DNA of 64,000 nt from Sedimentibacter hydroxybenzoicus DSM 7310 (GCF_013403245.1 NZ_JACBNQ010000013.1:1-64000); one strand, 5' to 3'; positions 41,758-51,951 are shown, numbered from the stretch's first letter. A program made the numbers and translations. Notes: generated by a model from the sequence alone, not told the origin.

Positions 41758-42585
41758 ATGTACAATATAAATGAAATTCAGGATTTTAAATATATAACAT
41801 TTCCGTCTTTTGAAGAATATGATGATATTTTCCACTGCTTTACTACAAGAGCGGGAGGAGTAAGCGAAGGTTCTTTTGCTTCTATGAACATAGGATTCAG
41901 CACCGGGGATAATGATGAAAATGTTAAAAGGAACATTGAAATAATGGCTGAAAGGCTTAACCTGAACGTTGACGACATAGTTGAAACTCATCAGACGCAT
42001 ACAAATAATATTATGTATGTAACGGAGGAGCATAAGGGAAGAATTTTTACAGAGGGAATCGAAAATAACATAAAGAATATAGACGGTATTTATACGGACA
42101 AAACAAATTTAACGTTGATGTCCTTCCATGCGGATTGCACACCTGTCTTTTTATATGATCCCATAAAGAAGGTTATCGGTTTAGCTCATGCAGGATGGAG
42201 AGGCACCGTTCAAAATATCGGAGGGGTTATGGTTAAAGCATTTATTAACGACTTTAATTCAGATCCGAAGGATATTAAAGCAGCCATAGGACCGTCTCTT
42301 TGCAAAGAATGTTTTGAGGTTGATGAGGATGTGAAGGATTTATTCGTTGCAACAGATGAAAGCTTTATGGATTTCATGGATACGAAGGGAATTAAATATT
42401 ACTTCAATCTGTGGGAAATCAATAAATATTTATTATTAAAAGAAGGACTAAGGGGAGAAAACATCGAAATATCAGGCATTTGCACTAAGTGCCGAAATGA
42501 TTTGCTTTTTTCACACAGAGGACAGGGTGGAAAAAGAGGTTTAATGACGGGCTTGCTAATGATGAAAAAACTACCACCCTTATAG
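41758..42585 (+). CDS. pgeF: Laccase-domain protein (YfiH/PgeF, CNF1-like)
   Basis: A 275-residue member of the Cu-oxidase_4/DUF152 family, purine-nucleoside phosphorylase-like or peptidoglycan editing factor. Metal and active residues are in FTTRAGGVSEG, VETHQTHTNN (near 76-85), FHADCTPVFLYDP (near 122-134) and LAHAGWRGT (near 142-150), plus AAIGPSLCKECFEV and CTKCRNDLLFSHRG. RBS AAAAGGAG. The 3' end forms a terminator hairpin. Confidence 0.9.
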   Translation: MYNINEIQDFKYITFPSFEEYDDIFHCFTTRAGGVSEGSFASMNIGFSTGDNDENVKRNIEIMAERLNLNVDDIVETHQTHTNNIMYVTEEHKGRIFTEGIENNIKNIDGIYTDKTNLTLMSFHADCTPVFLYDPIKKVIGLAHAGWRGTVQNIGGVMVKAFINDFNSDPKDIKAAIGPSLCKECFEVDEDVKDLFVATDESFMDFMDTKGIKYYFNLWEINKYLLLKEGLRGENIEISGICTKCRNDLLFSHRGQGGKRGLMTGLLMMKKLPPL

Positions 42586-42599
42586 AAGTGTGGTAGTTT
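42568..42599. terminator. Bidirectional terminator overlapping the pgeF stop
   Basis: AAACTACCAC (42568-42577) pairs with GTGGTAGTTT (42590-42599). On the minus strand it is followed by extra T, so it also serves the convergent amidinohydrolase operon. Confidence 0.75.
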
Positions 42600-42623
42600 A
42601 CATTCAATAGAAACTTAATTATT

Positions 42624-43574
42624 CTAACCTCTTTTTAAGAATGCGGTTACACAGTGAATAGCACCCCAGCCCTTTAGTATTTCGAAGAAGTCTGTGGAGA
42701 TAACTTTTATGCCGTTGTTTTCAAGTAGTTCCTTACACCTTGGATTTCCTTCGGGCTGGACAACTAATCCAGGTTTTATAGCTACAAAATTGATTCCTAA
42801 GGTTTCTTTTGCTTCAGTTTGTGATGGGGCTTCTAACAGTTTGAAGCCTTTCCTTTTTAAAGCCTCACAAACATCGTATGGAACTTGTGAGGCGTGAATC
42901 ATAGCAGTGTCATTGCTGGCGATGTTTAGCAGCCCATCTATATGTGCATGACCGTAAGGTATTTGCATATGTATAATATTATCTACGCCGATTCTTTTCA
43001 ATTCGTACTCAACCTGTTGGTATCCGTCTTTGTTGCATCTTACACCTGAAGCCAGTACAACAGTGTGCTTGTCAATCCATAGACCCATTGCTCCGTCAAA
43101 GGTTCCGTTTCCTGTAACGGTTTTAAGTATAGGAACTCCTAAATCAGAAAGAGCTTTGGCTGCATATCTTTCCTCGCCTCTCCTGGCAGCAATTGCGGGT
43201 CTTGTTACTATTGCTCCCTCAGGAGTCATAAAAACCAGGTCTCTCATGAACAAAGCATTAGGACGGTCCCCTCTTTGTTCTTTAACATAATAAACTTTAA
43301 CACCGTGGTTACTGTAAATTTCAGCTAAATCATCATGCTGTTTTCTAAATAAATCCACGTTTATGGGCTCTTTAAATCGCACTTCCTTATAATCGAAATT
43401 CTCTATTTCCTTTCCGGGTCTTCTCATTAGAACAGCTTTTAAATCTTCAACTTCGGAAGCTACTCCCCAATCACCCCAGTAAAGATCTATTTCGTCCTTA
43501 AAGCTGTTTTCATTTGGGAACCAGCGTTCACCGGGAATAGCATCAGTATCTATTTTAACTATGTCTTTATTCAT
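42624..43574 (-). CDS. Amidinotransferase/amidinohydrolase family enzyme 1
   Basis: A 316-residue guanidino-group-modifying enzyme of the DDAH/arginine deiminase superfamily. Landmarks: GDWGVASEVEDLKAVLMRRP near the N-terminus, RPNALFMRDLVFMTPEGA near 108, GNGTFDGAMGLWIDKHTVV, catalytic-histidine motif HAHIDG, and GAIHCVTAF with the nucleophilic C308. Much shorter than classical ArcA (about 400 residues). Likely reaction: hydrolysis of a guanidine to a ureido product and ammonia or an amine. Second gene after a sigma-54 promoter at 44610-44626, 38 nt after its paralogue. Confidence 0.85.
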   Translation of the reverse strand: MNKDIVKIDTDAIPGERWFPNENSFKDEIDLYWGDWGVASEVEDLKAVLMRRPGKEIENFDYKEVRFKEPINVDLFRKQHDDLAEIYSNHGVKVYYVKEQRGDRPNALFMRDLVFMTPEGAIVTRPAIAARRGEERYAAKALSDLGVPILKTVTGNGTFDGAMGLWIDKHTVVLASGVRCNKDGYQQVEYELKRIGVDNIIHMQIPYGHAHIDGLLNIASNDTAMIHASQVPYDVCEALKRKGFKLLEAPSQTEAKETLGINFVAIKPGLVVQPEGNPRCKELLENNGIKVISTDFFEILKGWGAIHCVTAFLKRG

Positions 43575-43611
43575 CGTAATGACTCCTTCTTAAATTTAAG
43601 TTGTATAGCAG

Positions 43612-44568
43612 CTATTGTCCTCTTTTTAAAAATGCCGTGACACAGTGTATTGCTCCCTTACCCTTCATAATTTCAGATACGTCAACGGTTATAACTTTTA
43701 TACCGTTGTTTTCGAGAAGCTCCTGGCTTCTGGGATTACCTTCCGGCATAACTATCAAACCCGGCTTCAATGCTACAAAATTACAGCCAAATGTACTACG
43801 TACTTCAGTGGTAGAAGGAGCTTCCAATATTTTGCATCCACATTTTTTCAGGGCATCGCATACATCATATGGTACCTGCGAAGCATGAATCATTACTATT
43901 TCTTCACTGGCCATGTTCATAATGCCGTCTATATGTATATTACTATAGGGAATCTGCATAGGTATAATATTATCTACTCCCATTTTTTCAAGCTCGTATT
44001 TTACTTGTTCATATCCGCTTTTATTAGTTCTGCTGCTGGTTGATAAAACTACGGTTTTTCTATTAACCCACATAGCATTTGCACCTTCAAATATGCCGTC
44101 ACCGTTAATTGTTCTTAATATAGGGACTCCCAGTTTAGCGAGAGCCTCCGCGATATATCTTTCTTCTCCCCTTCTGGCAGACATACCCGGTCTTGTAATT
44201 ATTGCTCCTTCTGGGGTCATAAACATTAAATCTCTGCAGAAAACAGCGTTAGGTCTGTCTTCTCTCTGTTGCTCCACGTAATATACTTCAATATTGTGAT
44301 TTCTGTATATTTGGGCAAGGTTGTCATGCTGATTTCTCATTAGCTCCACATCAATAGGTTCATCTGAAAATCTTACTTCATTTGCGTTGAATTTTTCTAC
44401 TTCCTTTCCGGGTCTGTACATTAGTACGGATTTTAAGTCATCTACTTCCGAGCATACTCCCCATTTTCCCCAATAAATCTCAATATCATCTCCAAAATAC
44501 GATTCTTTTGGGAACCAGCGCTCTCCGGCAATAGCGTCTATATCTTTTTTTACCGCTTCTTTATTCAT
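43612..44568 (-). CDS. Amidinotransferase/amidinohydrolase family enzyme 2
   Basis: A 318-residue paralogue of the next gene, alike over the whole length: GKWGVCSEVDDLKSVLMYRP, RPNAVFCRDLMFMTPEGA, GDGIFEGANAMWV, HIDGIMNMASEE and GAIHCVTAF with C309. It has Glu in IFEGA where enzyme 1 has Asp (TFDGA), which may alter substrate choice or allow heteromer formation. First gene after a sigma-54 promoter. RBS AAGGAG. Confidence 0.85.
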   Translation of the reverse strand: MNKEAVKKDIDAIAGERWFPKESYFGDDIEIYWGKWGVCSEVDDLKSVLMYRPGKEVEKFNANEVRFSDEPIDVELMRNQHDNLAQIYRNHNIEVYYVEQQREDRPNAVFCRDLMFMTPEGAIITRPGMSARRGEERYIAEALAKLGVPILRTINGDGIFEGANAMWVNRKTVVLSTSSRTNKSGYEQVKYELEKMGVDNIIPMQIPYSNIHIDGIMNMASEEIVMIHASQVPYDVCDALKKCGCKILEAPSTTEVRSTFGCNFVALKPGLIVMPEGNPRSQELLENNGIKVITVDVSEIMKGKGAIHCVTAFLKRGQ

Positions 44569-44609
44569 TGTAATTGCTCCTTATATTTTCTTTTTCTTAA
44601 TTTCATATC

Positions 44610-44626
44610 ATGCAATTTCTGTGCCA
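44610..44626 (-). promoter_or_regulatory. Sigma-54 promoter of the amidinohydrolase pair
   Basis: On the minus strand TGGCAC-AGAAA-TTGCAT: GG and GC exactly 10 nt apart, full consensus. It lies about 45 nt before the ATG at 44568. Confidence 0.85.
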
Positions 44627-44685
44627 TATGTAAAACACAACCTGAAATTTTTGTTTTAGTATGGTCTGCTAATATTTTAAGGGGC

Positions 44686-44736
44686 AAAAAAAAATTAGTA
44701 AAAAATTTTTTACTAATTTGTAAAGTAATACTTTAC
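44686..44736 (-). terminator. Activator-gene terminator and adjacent inverted repeat
   Basis: 44692-44719 is a perfect 28-nt palindrome (AAATTAGTAAAAAA and its complement), followed on the minus strand by a T-run (44691-44686). Next to it, 44720-44736 is a GTAAAGT-AAT-ACTTTAC inverted repeat overlapping the activator stop. It lies about 95 bp upstream of the sigma-54 -24 box, a possible enhancer site. Confidence 0.6.
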
Positions 44737-46109
44737 TTAAAACATAAATTATCTTTATCTAATTCATATTTTTCCATTTTATAGTATAGGTTTTGCTTTG
44801 TTATCTTAAGTTTTTTTGCTGCATCTGTAAATTTATCTGATTTTTTTATTGCATTTATAATTAATTTTTTTTCATAATTATGAACTGCTTCATTCAGCGA
44901 AATATCATTGTCTATCTCAAAATTGCAGTTATTAACTGGAATTTTATAGATGTATTCCGGCAGATCCTTTTTTTGAATTATCCGAGATGATGTTAAATTA
45001 AAGGCGCCTTCTATAATATTCCTAAGCTCTCTGACATTTCCCGGCCAGTTGTATTTTTGAAAAATATCTTCCACTTCTTCAGATATATCAATTATATTTC
45101 TGTTCATTTTGTTGTTAAAATAGTCGATAAAATACTTTGTAAGGTAATTTACATCTTGTCTTCTTTCCCTTAAAGAAGGCAAATCCAATTGAACAACGCT
45201 GAGTCTGTAAAATAAATCCTCTCGCAGTTTTTTTTCCTTAAGACATACTGAAGGGTCCTCATTTATAGCGGAAATAATTTTTACATCCGTGTTTATGGCT
45301 TCAATTCCACCTATTCTGGTAATTTTTTTTTCTTCAATTGCTTTAAGTATTTTGGCTTGTACACTTATTTCCATTGAATTTATCTCATCCAGAAATAGGG
45401 TTCCTCCATTAGCTATTTCAAATAATCCGGGTCTGTTTTCGGCTCCGGTGTAACTTCCTTTTGTTGTACCGAACAGAATGCTTTCCAAGAGAGTTGATGG
45501 TATAGATGCACAGTTTTGAGACACAAATCGTTTGTTTTTACGATTGCTGCTTGTGTGTATAGATTGGGCCACTAACTCCTTTCCCGTTCCGGTTTCTCCA
45601 TAAATTAAAACTGTGGAGTCCGTCTGGGCGACTTTCTTGATTTTTTCCTTAATATTATCTAATGTAGGGGAATTTGTAATAATATCATCAACAGTATACA
45701 AGGATTTTTTCTGCTCATTGTTTTTAATTGACAGCACTATATCCTGACGTTGGTAGCAGTCATCCACATATCTGGAGACATCTACTACTCCTATTATATC
45801 TTCGTTATGCTTTACTAAAAGTGTCGAATTTATAGCATTTATCGTTTGTCCCTTATAAGAAACTAAAGATTGAAATTCGTTAAATATAGATTTTCCGGTT
45901 TTAAGTGCCCTCATAACACTGCTTGTTTCTTCCGTCAATGTGGGATATACAGTTAATACATGTTTTCCTATAGCATCTTTTTCCTCTAAATTATTTATAT
46001 CCTGCCTAAAGTTTGTGTAATACTCGATTATCCCTTTGTTATTAGTAACAAGAACACCATCTATATAATTATATATACTTAAAATCTGTTCCACATATCT
46101 TCTCAGCAT
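44733..46109 (-). CDS. PAS-containing sigma-54-dependent transcriptional activator
   Basis: A 458-residue enhancer-binding protein. The N-terminal PAS-like sensor is at about 1-125. The AAA+ domain is at about 140-380: Walker A YGETGTGKELV (170-180), sigma-54 contact loop GSYTGA (218-223, Ser-Tyr in place of the common GAFTGA), and Walker B GGTLFLDEIN (235-244). The Fis-type HTH is at about 415-450 (FTDAAKKLKITKQNLYYKM). No receiver domain, so it senses a ligand directly. Two sigma-54 promoters on either side are the obvious targets. Confidence 0.93.
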   Translation of the reverse strand: MLRRYVEQILSIYNYIDGVLVTNNKGIIEYYTNFRQDINNLEEKDAIGKHVLTVYPTLTEETSSVMRALKTGKSIFNEFQSLVSYKGQTINAINSTLLVKHNEDIIGVVDVSRYVDDCYQRQDIVLSIKNNEQKKSLYTVDDIITNSPTLDNIKEKIKKVAQTDSTVLIYGETGTGKELVAQSIHTSSNRKNKRFVSQNCASIPSTLLESILFGTTKGSYTGAENRPGLFEIANGGTLFLDEINSMEISVQAKILKAIEEKKITRIGGIEAINTDVKIISAINEDPSVCLKEKKLREDLFYRLSVVQLDLPSLRERRQDVNYLTKYFIDYFNNKMNRNIIDISEEVEDIFQKYNWPGNVRELRNIIEGAFNLTSSRIIQKKDLPEYIYKIPVNNCNFEIDNDISLNEAVHNYEKKLIINAIKKSDKFTDAAKKLKITKQNLYYKMEKYELDKDNLCFK

Positions 46110-46195
46110 GACTTTTCTCCTTGATTATTAATGTTAATACTATATCAAAAACGTTGATTTGTCAAGGTATATTATGATATGTCAATTTTTTAACA

Positions 46196-46215
46196 TTGTT
46201 ATTTATGAATAACAA
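46196..46215. promoter_or_regulatory. Inverted repeat, candidate activator enhancer site
   Basis: TTGTTATT-TATG-AATAACAA, a perfect 8-bp palindrome about 80 bp upstream of the sigma-54 -24 element. The rest of the 46110-46407 gap is AT-rich and otherwise shows only short GTCAA repeats. Confidence 0.45.
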
Positions 46216-46294
46216 GTATTATAATAATAAAGTATATTTTTTGTCTGTGTTCTGTCGGAATTAATATAAATAACTATATTTTATAGTTTGATTG

Positions 46295-46312
46295 TTGGTA
46301 CGGAAATTGCAT
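46295..46312 (+). promoter_or_regulatory. Sigma-54 promoter of the oligopeptide-type transporter
   Basis: TTGGTACGGAAATTGCAT: GG (-24) and GC (-12) 10 nt apart with a TTGCAT -12 block. It is about 95 nt before the binding-protein start. Confidence 0.8.
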
Positions 46313-46407
46313 ATGATTAGTTAGTAGTGAAAATTATTTACATAACAAAAGGAGGAAAGTTAGACTTAACACCATAACAAAAACTTAAATAATATGGAGG
46401 AAATTGT

Positions 46408-47976
46408 ATGAATAAAAGATTTGTGGCAATCGTTTTAACAGTTTTAATGGTTGCGGGATTAATTTCAGGCTGTGCAGGAAATTCTGTATCACAGAACGAC
46501 AACCTGTCTCCTGAGGAAAGAACAATTAGACTCAGAGTAAATGATTCTATACCATCACTCGATTGGGAGCAATCTACAAGTCTACGTGCTGTTAAGGTAT
46601 GGCATCAAATGTTTGAAGGACTATATGGAATGGATGAGGCAAAGGGCGGCTATTATAAGGAACTGGCTAAGGAAGTAAGCCTTAGTGACAATCAGAAGGA
46701 ATATACTATTACTCTGCAGGATGGAGTAAAGTTCCAGAACGGGGAAGTTATGAAAGCTTCTGATGTCGTGTTCAGTTATGAGAGAGCAATGAAAAATCCA
46801 AGATTTAATTATGTAACGTCTATGATTGAAGATGTTGTTGAAATCAATGATAATACTGTAAAAATAACTTTAAAAACTCCTTTTTCTGCAATTGATCATA
46901 CTTTTTTCAGCATAAAGATTTCCAGCGAGAAAGAAGTATTGGAACAGGGAGACAAGTTTGGTACTATACCGCACAAAGCTGGTACAGGTCCATATTATGT
47001 AACTGAATATAATGTAGCAACGGACATAAAGCTTAATGCATTTGAAGATTATTGGAGAGGTTCACCGGCTATTAAAAAAATTGAGTATAGAGTTATATCT
47101 GATGATGCTGCCGCAGTAATAGCTTTTGAAAACCATGAGCTTGATTATTTAGAGGATGCTCCTCTGACAGACTGGGAATCGCTGGTTAAGGCTTCTGGTG
47201 AAAATCACTCATTAACTAAGGGTAATGACGTATTGTTTTTAGGCGTAAACTATTTGTCCCCTACGAACAATAATATTCTTGTTAATGACAAGGTAAGACA
47301 AGCAATATTCTATGCTGTAAATAAAAAGGATATGAATTCCGCTGCATGTAACGGTTACGGTGTAGAGACACCTTACTATATGCCTCCGGAATATGTTGCT
47401 ACTTCACCTAAGGACGGATTTGAAACATATGAGTACAATCCTGAGAAGGCGAAACTACTTTTAGCAGAAGCAGGTTATCCTGACGGAGTAGATGTGGGAA
47501 CTATTCTTACTTATGGAGCAAGTACAGGTGACAAGGCAAAGATGGCACAGGTTCTGCAGGCAAATCTTGCTGATGTGGGAATAACCTCTGCTGTATCTGT
47601 AATGGAATCTGCCGTGGTATTACCTAGGTTGTATGATCAGGATTATGATATTTGTATATATGCTGATTCCAATAATTTTGATTTCAATAATATAAGACAA
47701 ATGGTTCACAGTGAATCGGTAGGTATGTATATTGTTAAGTACAAGGATGGTCCGTTTAACTGGAAACGTCTTGAAGAACTTGTGGATCTAGGTGTTTCTA
47801 CATCTAATGTAGATGAACGCGTCGGATATTACAGGGAGTTATGGTCGATTACTATGGATTCTGCGACTCTGCTGCCTTGCCTGTCAAAGCCTGTACCTAC
47901 TGTGTGGGCATCTAATCTGGAAATCGGAACTCCTGTTCCTTCATTCTATAAGATACGTACATTCAGCTGGAAATAA
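46408..47976 (+). CDS. Oligopeptide/dipeptide-type ABC substrate-binding lipoprotein
   Basis: A 522-residue SBP_bac_5 family lipoprotein: signal peptide with lipobox ISGC (cysteine near 22), then TIRLRVNDSIPSLDWEQS, YTITLQDGVKFQNGEVMKASDVVFSYERA and KAGTGPYYVTEY. Binds peptides, nickel or other cationic ligands. Here the context of guanidino enzymes suggests a guanidino amino acid or small peptide. RBS GGAGG. First gene after the sigma-54 promoter, with its four partners following. Confidence 0.92.
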   Translation: MNKRFVAIVLTVLMVAGLISGCAGNSVSQNDNLSPEERTIRLRVNDSIPSLDWEQSTSLRAVKVWHQMFEGLYGMDEAKGGYYKELAKEVSLSDNQKEYTITLQDGVKFQNGEVMKASDVVFSYERAMKNPRFNYVTSMIEDVVEINDNTVKITLKTPFSAIDHTFFSIKISSEKEVLEQGDKFGTIPHKAGTGPYYVTEYNVATDIKLNAFEDYWRGSPAIKKIEYRVISDDAAAVIAFENHELDYLEDAPLTDWESLVKASGENHSLTKGNDVLFLGVNYLSPTNNNILVNDKVRQAIFYAVNKKDMNSAACNGYGVETPYYMPPEYVATSPKDGFETYEYNPEKAKLLLAEAGYPDGVDVGTILTYGASTGDKAKMAQVLQANLADVGITSAVSVMESAVVLPRLYDQDYDICIYADSNNFDFNNIRQMVHSESVGMYIVKYKDGPFNWKRLEELVDLGVSTSNVDERVGYYRELWSITMDSATLLPCLSKPVPTVWASNLEIGTPVPSFYKIRTFSWK

Positions 47977-48095
47977 TTAAAAGCATACTATGTACTAATA
48001 AGGGTATTTGCGGAATGTATTAGGATATTCATAGCATCTCCTAAGAATAGCTGAGGAGATGCTGATGAATATATAAGAAAAGTTAGGAGACAAAA

Positions 48096-49037
48096 ATGTA
48101 TAGATATATTATAAAAAGGATACTATTTCTTATACCTACGGTTTTGGGAGTTGTGTTTATTATTTATTTCGTAATGAATATAACACCGGGAGATCCTGCC
48201 CGTGCAATGCTTGGTTCATCAGCTCCCCAAGCAGATATAGACAAGCTTAATCATGAGTTAGGATATGACCTACCGTTTCTTCAGAAATATTTTAATTATA
48301 TTTACAATATGGTAGTAAAACAAGACTTTGGAATATCTTATTTTACTAGGCAATCTGTTTTCGCAGAAATATGGCCAAGGTACATCGTAACCATAAATTT
48401 GGCCTTAATGGGTGTTGTGTTATCCTCTGTAATAGGAATACCTTTGGGAATATATGCTGCAGTAAAGCAGTATTCTTTATGGGATACAGTTCCATCCATT
48501 TTTGCATTTTTAATAGCCGCAGTACCTTCATTCGTACTAGGAATGATTCTACTTTTTGTATTTTCTCTTAAGCTTAATTTACTTCCATCATACGGAATTA
48601 CATCCTTCAGTAATTATATAATGCCTGCACTTACCATTTCTATACCGCCAGCTGCAATGAACTTAAGATTTACCAAGTCTTCTATGCTGGAATCAATTAG
48701 ACAGGATTTTGTTCGCACAGCAAGAGCTAAAGGAGCGCCTGAAAAAATAGTTATATGGAAGCATGCTCTAAAGAATGCCATGTTACCAATTATAACTAAT
48801 ATAGGGTTAAATCTTGGAATGCTTATAGCAGGAGCAGTTGTTGCGGAAAAGCTGTTTTCTATTCCTGGTATCGGAAGTTTGATTGTAGATAGGATAACAT
48901 ATAAGGATGAACCTGTTATTATCGCCGGAACAATATTAATTGCAGTTTGTTTTACAATTGTTATGCTAATGGTTGATGTAATATATGCATATATAGATCC
49001 GAGAATAAAGGCTAAGTATGCAAGAATGAAGGGATAA
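48096..49037 (+). CDS. Dipeptide-type ABC transporter permease (DppB-like)
   Basis: A 313-residue inner-membrane permease with an N-terminal helix (ILFLIPTVLGVVFIIYFVMN), about six helices and the EAA coupling loop DFVRTARAKGAPEKIVIWKH near 207. It forms the pore with the next gene. RBS TTAGGAG. Confidence 0.94.
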   Translation: MYRYIIKRILFLIPTVLGVVFIIYFVMNITPGDPARAMLGSSAPQADIDKLNHELGYDLPFLQKYFNYIYNMVVKQDFGISYFTRQSVFAEIWPRYIVTINLALMGVVLSSVIGIPLGIYAAVKQYSLWDTVPSIFAFLIAAVPSFVLGMILLFVFSLKLNLLPSYGITSFSNYIMPALTISIPPAAMNLRFTKSSMLESIRQDFVRTARAKGAPEKIVIWKHALKNAMLPIITNIGLNLGMLIAGAVVAEKLFSIPGIGSLIVDRITYKDEPVIIAGTILIAVCFTIVMLMVDVIYAYIDPRIKAKYARMKG

Positions 49038-49041
49038 AGAT

Positions 49042-49941
49042 ATGAAGGATACTACAATGGACAACGTTATGAGAAATAGCGGTATATCATTTAAAAAACA
49101 AAGTCAAACAAAAGAAATATGGAGAAGGTTTAAAAAAAGCAAAGGTGCCGTTATCGGGTTGGTTATGCTTGTGATTATTTTAATGATTCTGTTATTTGCA
49201 GATTTTATTGCGCCCTATACAGCGGCTACAAAGCAAAATCTTGCTAACAAGCTTCAAGGTCCTTCTTTAGCACACTTGTTCGGGACAGATTCTTATGGTC
49301 GTGATGTGTTTGCCCGTATAGTGCATGGAGGCAGAACATCTATACTTATAGCTATCCTATCTACTATTTCTTCATGTATAATAGGCAGTGCACTAGGAGC
49401 TATTGCCGGTTATTTCGGAGGTAAAATAGATAGTATTATTATGAGATCATTGGATATTTTTATGTCCGTACCTGATATTCTTTTTACCATGGCTGTGGTA
49501 TTTGCCCTTGGTGCTAATTTTGTCAATTTGCTGGTTGCACTTACATTAGCATATTTTACAAATTATGTGAGGCTGGTTCGTTCACAGGTTCTTAATCTTG
49601 CAGAACTTGACTATGTTGAAGCTGCAAGGGCCGGTGGTGCAAGCAGTGCAAGAATTATAGCATCTCACATTCTGCCTAATGCTATGGGAGTTATAATCGT
49701 AAATACTACACTTAACGTTTCTAAGATTATATTGTACGAGTCTACATTAAGTTTTTTAGGTTTGGGGATGCCACCTCCGGCTCCTGAATGGGGATTGATG
49801 CTTTCAGAGGCAAGGGAGTTTATGCGTACTTCTCCTCACTTGCTGTTTTTCCCGGCTATGGCAATCGTTTTGACTGCGTGTTCCGTGAACCTCATAGGTG
49901 ACGGACTGAGAGATGCACTTGACCCACATTTAAAATCTTAG
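49042..49941 (+). CDS. Dipeptide-type ABC transporter permease (DppC-like)
   Basis: A 299-residue permease: N-terminal OppC_N helix ([20 protein letters not shown]), [20 protein letters not shown] near 79, EAA loop [20 protein letters not shown] near 191, and [16 protein letters not shown]. Four bases after the DppB-like stop. Confidence 0.94.
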   Translation: MKDTTMDNVMRNSGISFKKQSQTKEIWRRFKKSKGAVIGLVMLVIILMILLFADFIAPYTAATKQNLANKLQGPSLAHLFGTDSYGRDVFARIVHGGRTSILIAILSTISSCIIGSALGAIAGYFGGKIDSIIMRSLDIFMSVPDILFTMAVVFALGANFVNLLVALTLAYFTNYVRLVRSQVLNLAELDYVEAARAGGASSARIIASHILPNAMGVIIVNTTLNVSKIILYESTLSFLGLGMPPPAPEWGLMLSEAREFMRTSPHLLFFPAMAIVLTACSVNLIGDGLRDALDPHLKS

Positions 49942-49967
49942 CTTACTTAAGTAGAAAGGATATGATT

Positions 49968-50978
49968 ATGAACGAATTGATTTTAGATATAGATGATTTG
50001 TCGGTTATTTATAAAACGGACCTAGAAACTGTTAAGGCTGTTAATGGTATCAACCTTAAAATAGGGAAGGGAAAAACTCTAGGTTTGGTAGGAGAAACCG
50101 GAGCAGGCAAAACTACAACTGCTTTGTCAATATTGAAATTGCTGCCGGAAAATACGGGAAAGGTAACAAGTGGAAATGTTAAATTTGAAGGCACTAACCT
50201 CCTTGAGATGAATGAGCATGAAATACGTGAAATAAGAGGGGGACAGATTGCTATGGTTTTTCAGGACCCTATGACAAGTCTTAATCCGGTTATGACCGTA
50301 GGGGACCAGATTGCAGAGGCTATTATAATGCATAATGAAGGACTGAGTAAAGGGGAGATAGAAAAACGCATTGATGAAAAACTTACAATGGTAGGAATAC
50401 TTCCATCAAGAAAGACTGAATATCCTCACCAGTTTTCTGGAGGTATGAAGCAAAGGGTTGTAATAGCCATGGCACTTGCATGCGAGCCTAAGCTTCTTAT
50501 TGCTGATGAACCAACTACCGCACTTGATGTTACAATACAGGCACAGGTGTTGATGATGATTAAGGAACTTAGAAATCGTTTGGGAACATCAATGCTAATG
50601 ATAACCCATGACTTGGGAGTTGTGGCAAAAATATGTGACGACGTGGCAGTTATGTATGCAGGAGAAATTGTTGAGGCGGGTACTGTTCATGATATATTTC
50701 TTGGAGAGGATCATCATCCGTATACTGAAGGTCTATTTGGCTCTATTCCCAACCTTTCTTCCAGAACAAAAAGGCTGAACTCTATTCCAGGATTGATGCC
50801 TGACCCAACAAATCTGCCGGAAGGCTGTATTTTTGCTCCAAGGTGCAAATATTGTATGGACATATGTATTAGAGTACATCCAAATACCGTATTTGACGAA
50901 ACTCATTCCCTGAAATGCCATTTGTTTGATGGCAAATTACGTAGGGACAAGCAGGAGGGAAAAAGTGAAAAACAATAA
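49968..50978 (+). CDS. Dipeptide-type ABC transporter ATPase (DppD-like)
   Basis: A 336-residue ATPase: Walker [10 protein letters not shown] near residue 42, Q-loop [16 protein letters not shown], signature [15 protein letters not shown], Walker [13 protein letters not shown]. The C-terminal oligo_HPY domain has [15 protein letters not shown], a probable cysteine-ligated iron-sulfur or metal site typical of the family. ATG 49968 has AGAAAGGA eight bases upstream; ATG 49962 is too close. Confidence 0.93.
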   Translation: MNELILDIDDLSVIYKTDLETVKAVNGINLKIGKGKTLGLVGETGAGKTTTALSILKLLPENTGKVTSGNVKFEGTNLLEMNEHEIREIRGGQIAMVFQDPMTSLNPVMTVGDQIAEAIIMHNEGLSKGEIEKRIDEKLTMVGILPSRKTEYPHQFSGGMKQRVVIAMALACEPKLLIADEPTTALDVTIQAQVLMMIKELRNRLGTSMLMITHDLGVVAKICDDVAVMYAGEIVEAGTVHDIFLGEDHHPYTEGLFGSIPNLSSRTKRLNSIPGLMPDPTNLPEGCIFAPRCKYCMDICIRVHPNTVFDETHSLKCHLFDGKLRRDKQEGKSEKQ

Positions 50979-51951
50979 ATCAACTCCGTTAATAGAAACC
51001 ATAGGGTTAAGAAAACTGTTTAAATTAAATGGCGGTGCAAGGCTTCATGCTGTAGATGGTATTAATCTTAAAATATATCCCGGAGAAACTGTAGGGGTGG
51101 TAGGAGAGTCCGGATGTGGCAAAAGTACTCTTGGAAGAACTATACTTAGACTGATTGAGCCAACATCAGGTCAAATTTTATATAATGGAAGTGATATAAC
51201 TAAGATAAGTGCGGGAAAAATGCGCGAGATGAGAAAAGATCTTCAGATAATTTTTCAGGATCCGTATTCAAGCATTGATCCACGTAAATCGGTTATAGAT
51301 ATAATAGCTGAATATATGTTTATACATAAGGTATATAAAAATAAAATTGATACTTATAACCGTGCAGCGGAGCTTATGGATTTAGTAGGTTTGGCAAGAA
51401 GATATTCAAGCTCATATGCTCACGAACTTGATGGCGGGCGCCGCCAGCGTATAGGAATTGCCAGAGCATTATCGTTAAATCCCAAATTTATTGTATGCGA
51501 CGAGCCGGTTTCTGCATTGGATGTTTCAATTCAGGCTCAAATTCTGAATCTTTTGATGGATTTGGAGGAGGAGCTGGGTCTTACATATATGTTTGTTACT
51601 CATAACCTAAGTGTAGTTAAGCATATTTCAACTAAAATAATGGTTATGTATCTTGGTAAATGTGTGGAAATGGCATCTTCGGACGAATTGTTCCAAAATC
51701 CGATGCATCCATATACAAAGGCATTGCTAAAGGCAATACCAGAGCCGGATATTTCAAAGAGGGATGAAGAATTTGCTCTTATTAAAGGAGAAGTAAGTAG
51801 TCCTATTAACGTAAAGCCTGGATGTAGGTTTGCAAAACGATGTGATTTTTGTTTTGACAGGTGTATCCAGGAGGATCCAAATCTTACGGAAGTTTCCTAT
51901 GAACATTTTGTTTCATGTTTTTTGGTAGAAAAAAATAAAGTAGAAAAGTAA
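50965..51951 (+). CDS. Dipeptide-type ABC transporter ATPase (DppF-like)
   Basis: A 328-residue ATPase: Walker [11 protein letters not shown]-loop [15 protein letters not shown], signature region [16 protein letters not shown] (LDGGR in place of the usual LSGGQ), Walker [13 protein letters not shown], and C-terminal [18 protein letters not shown] start at 50965 behind GCAGGAGGG, overlapping the end of dppD by 14 nt. The Ser-to-Asp change in the signature suggests this site may be the less active one of the heterodimer. Confidence 0.92.
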   Translation: MKNNKSTPLIETIGLRKLFKLNGGARLHAVDGINLKIYPGETVGVVGESGCGKSTLGRTILRLIEPTSGQILYNGSDITKISAGKMREMRKDLQIIFQDPYSSIDPRKSVIDIIAEYMFIHKVYKNKIDTYNRAAELMDLVGLARRYSSSYAHELDGGRRQRIGIARALSLNPKFIVCDEPVSALDVSIQAQILNLLMDLEEELGLTYMFVTHNLSVVKHISTKIMVMYLGKCVEMASSDELFQNPMHPYTKALLKAIPEPDISKRDEEFALIKGEVSSPINVKPGCRFAKRCDFCFDRCIQEDPNLTEVSYEHFVSCFLVEKNKVEK

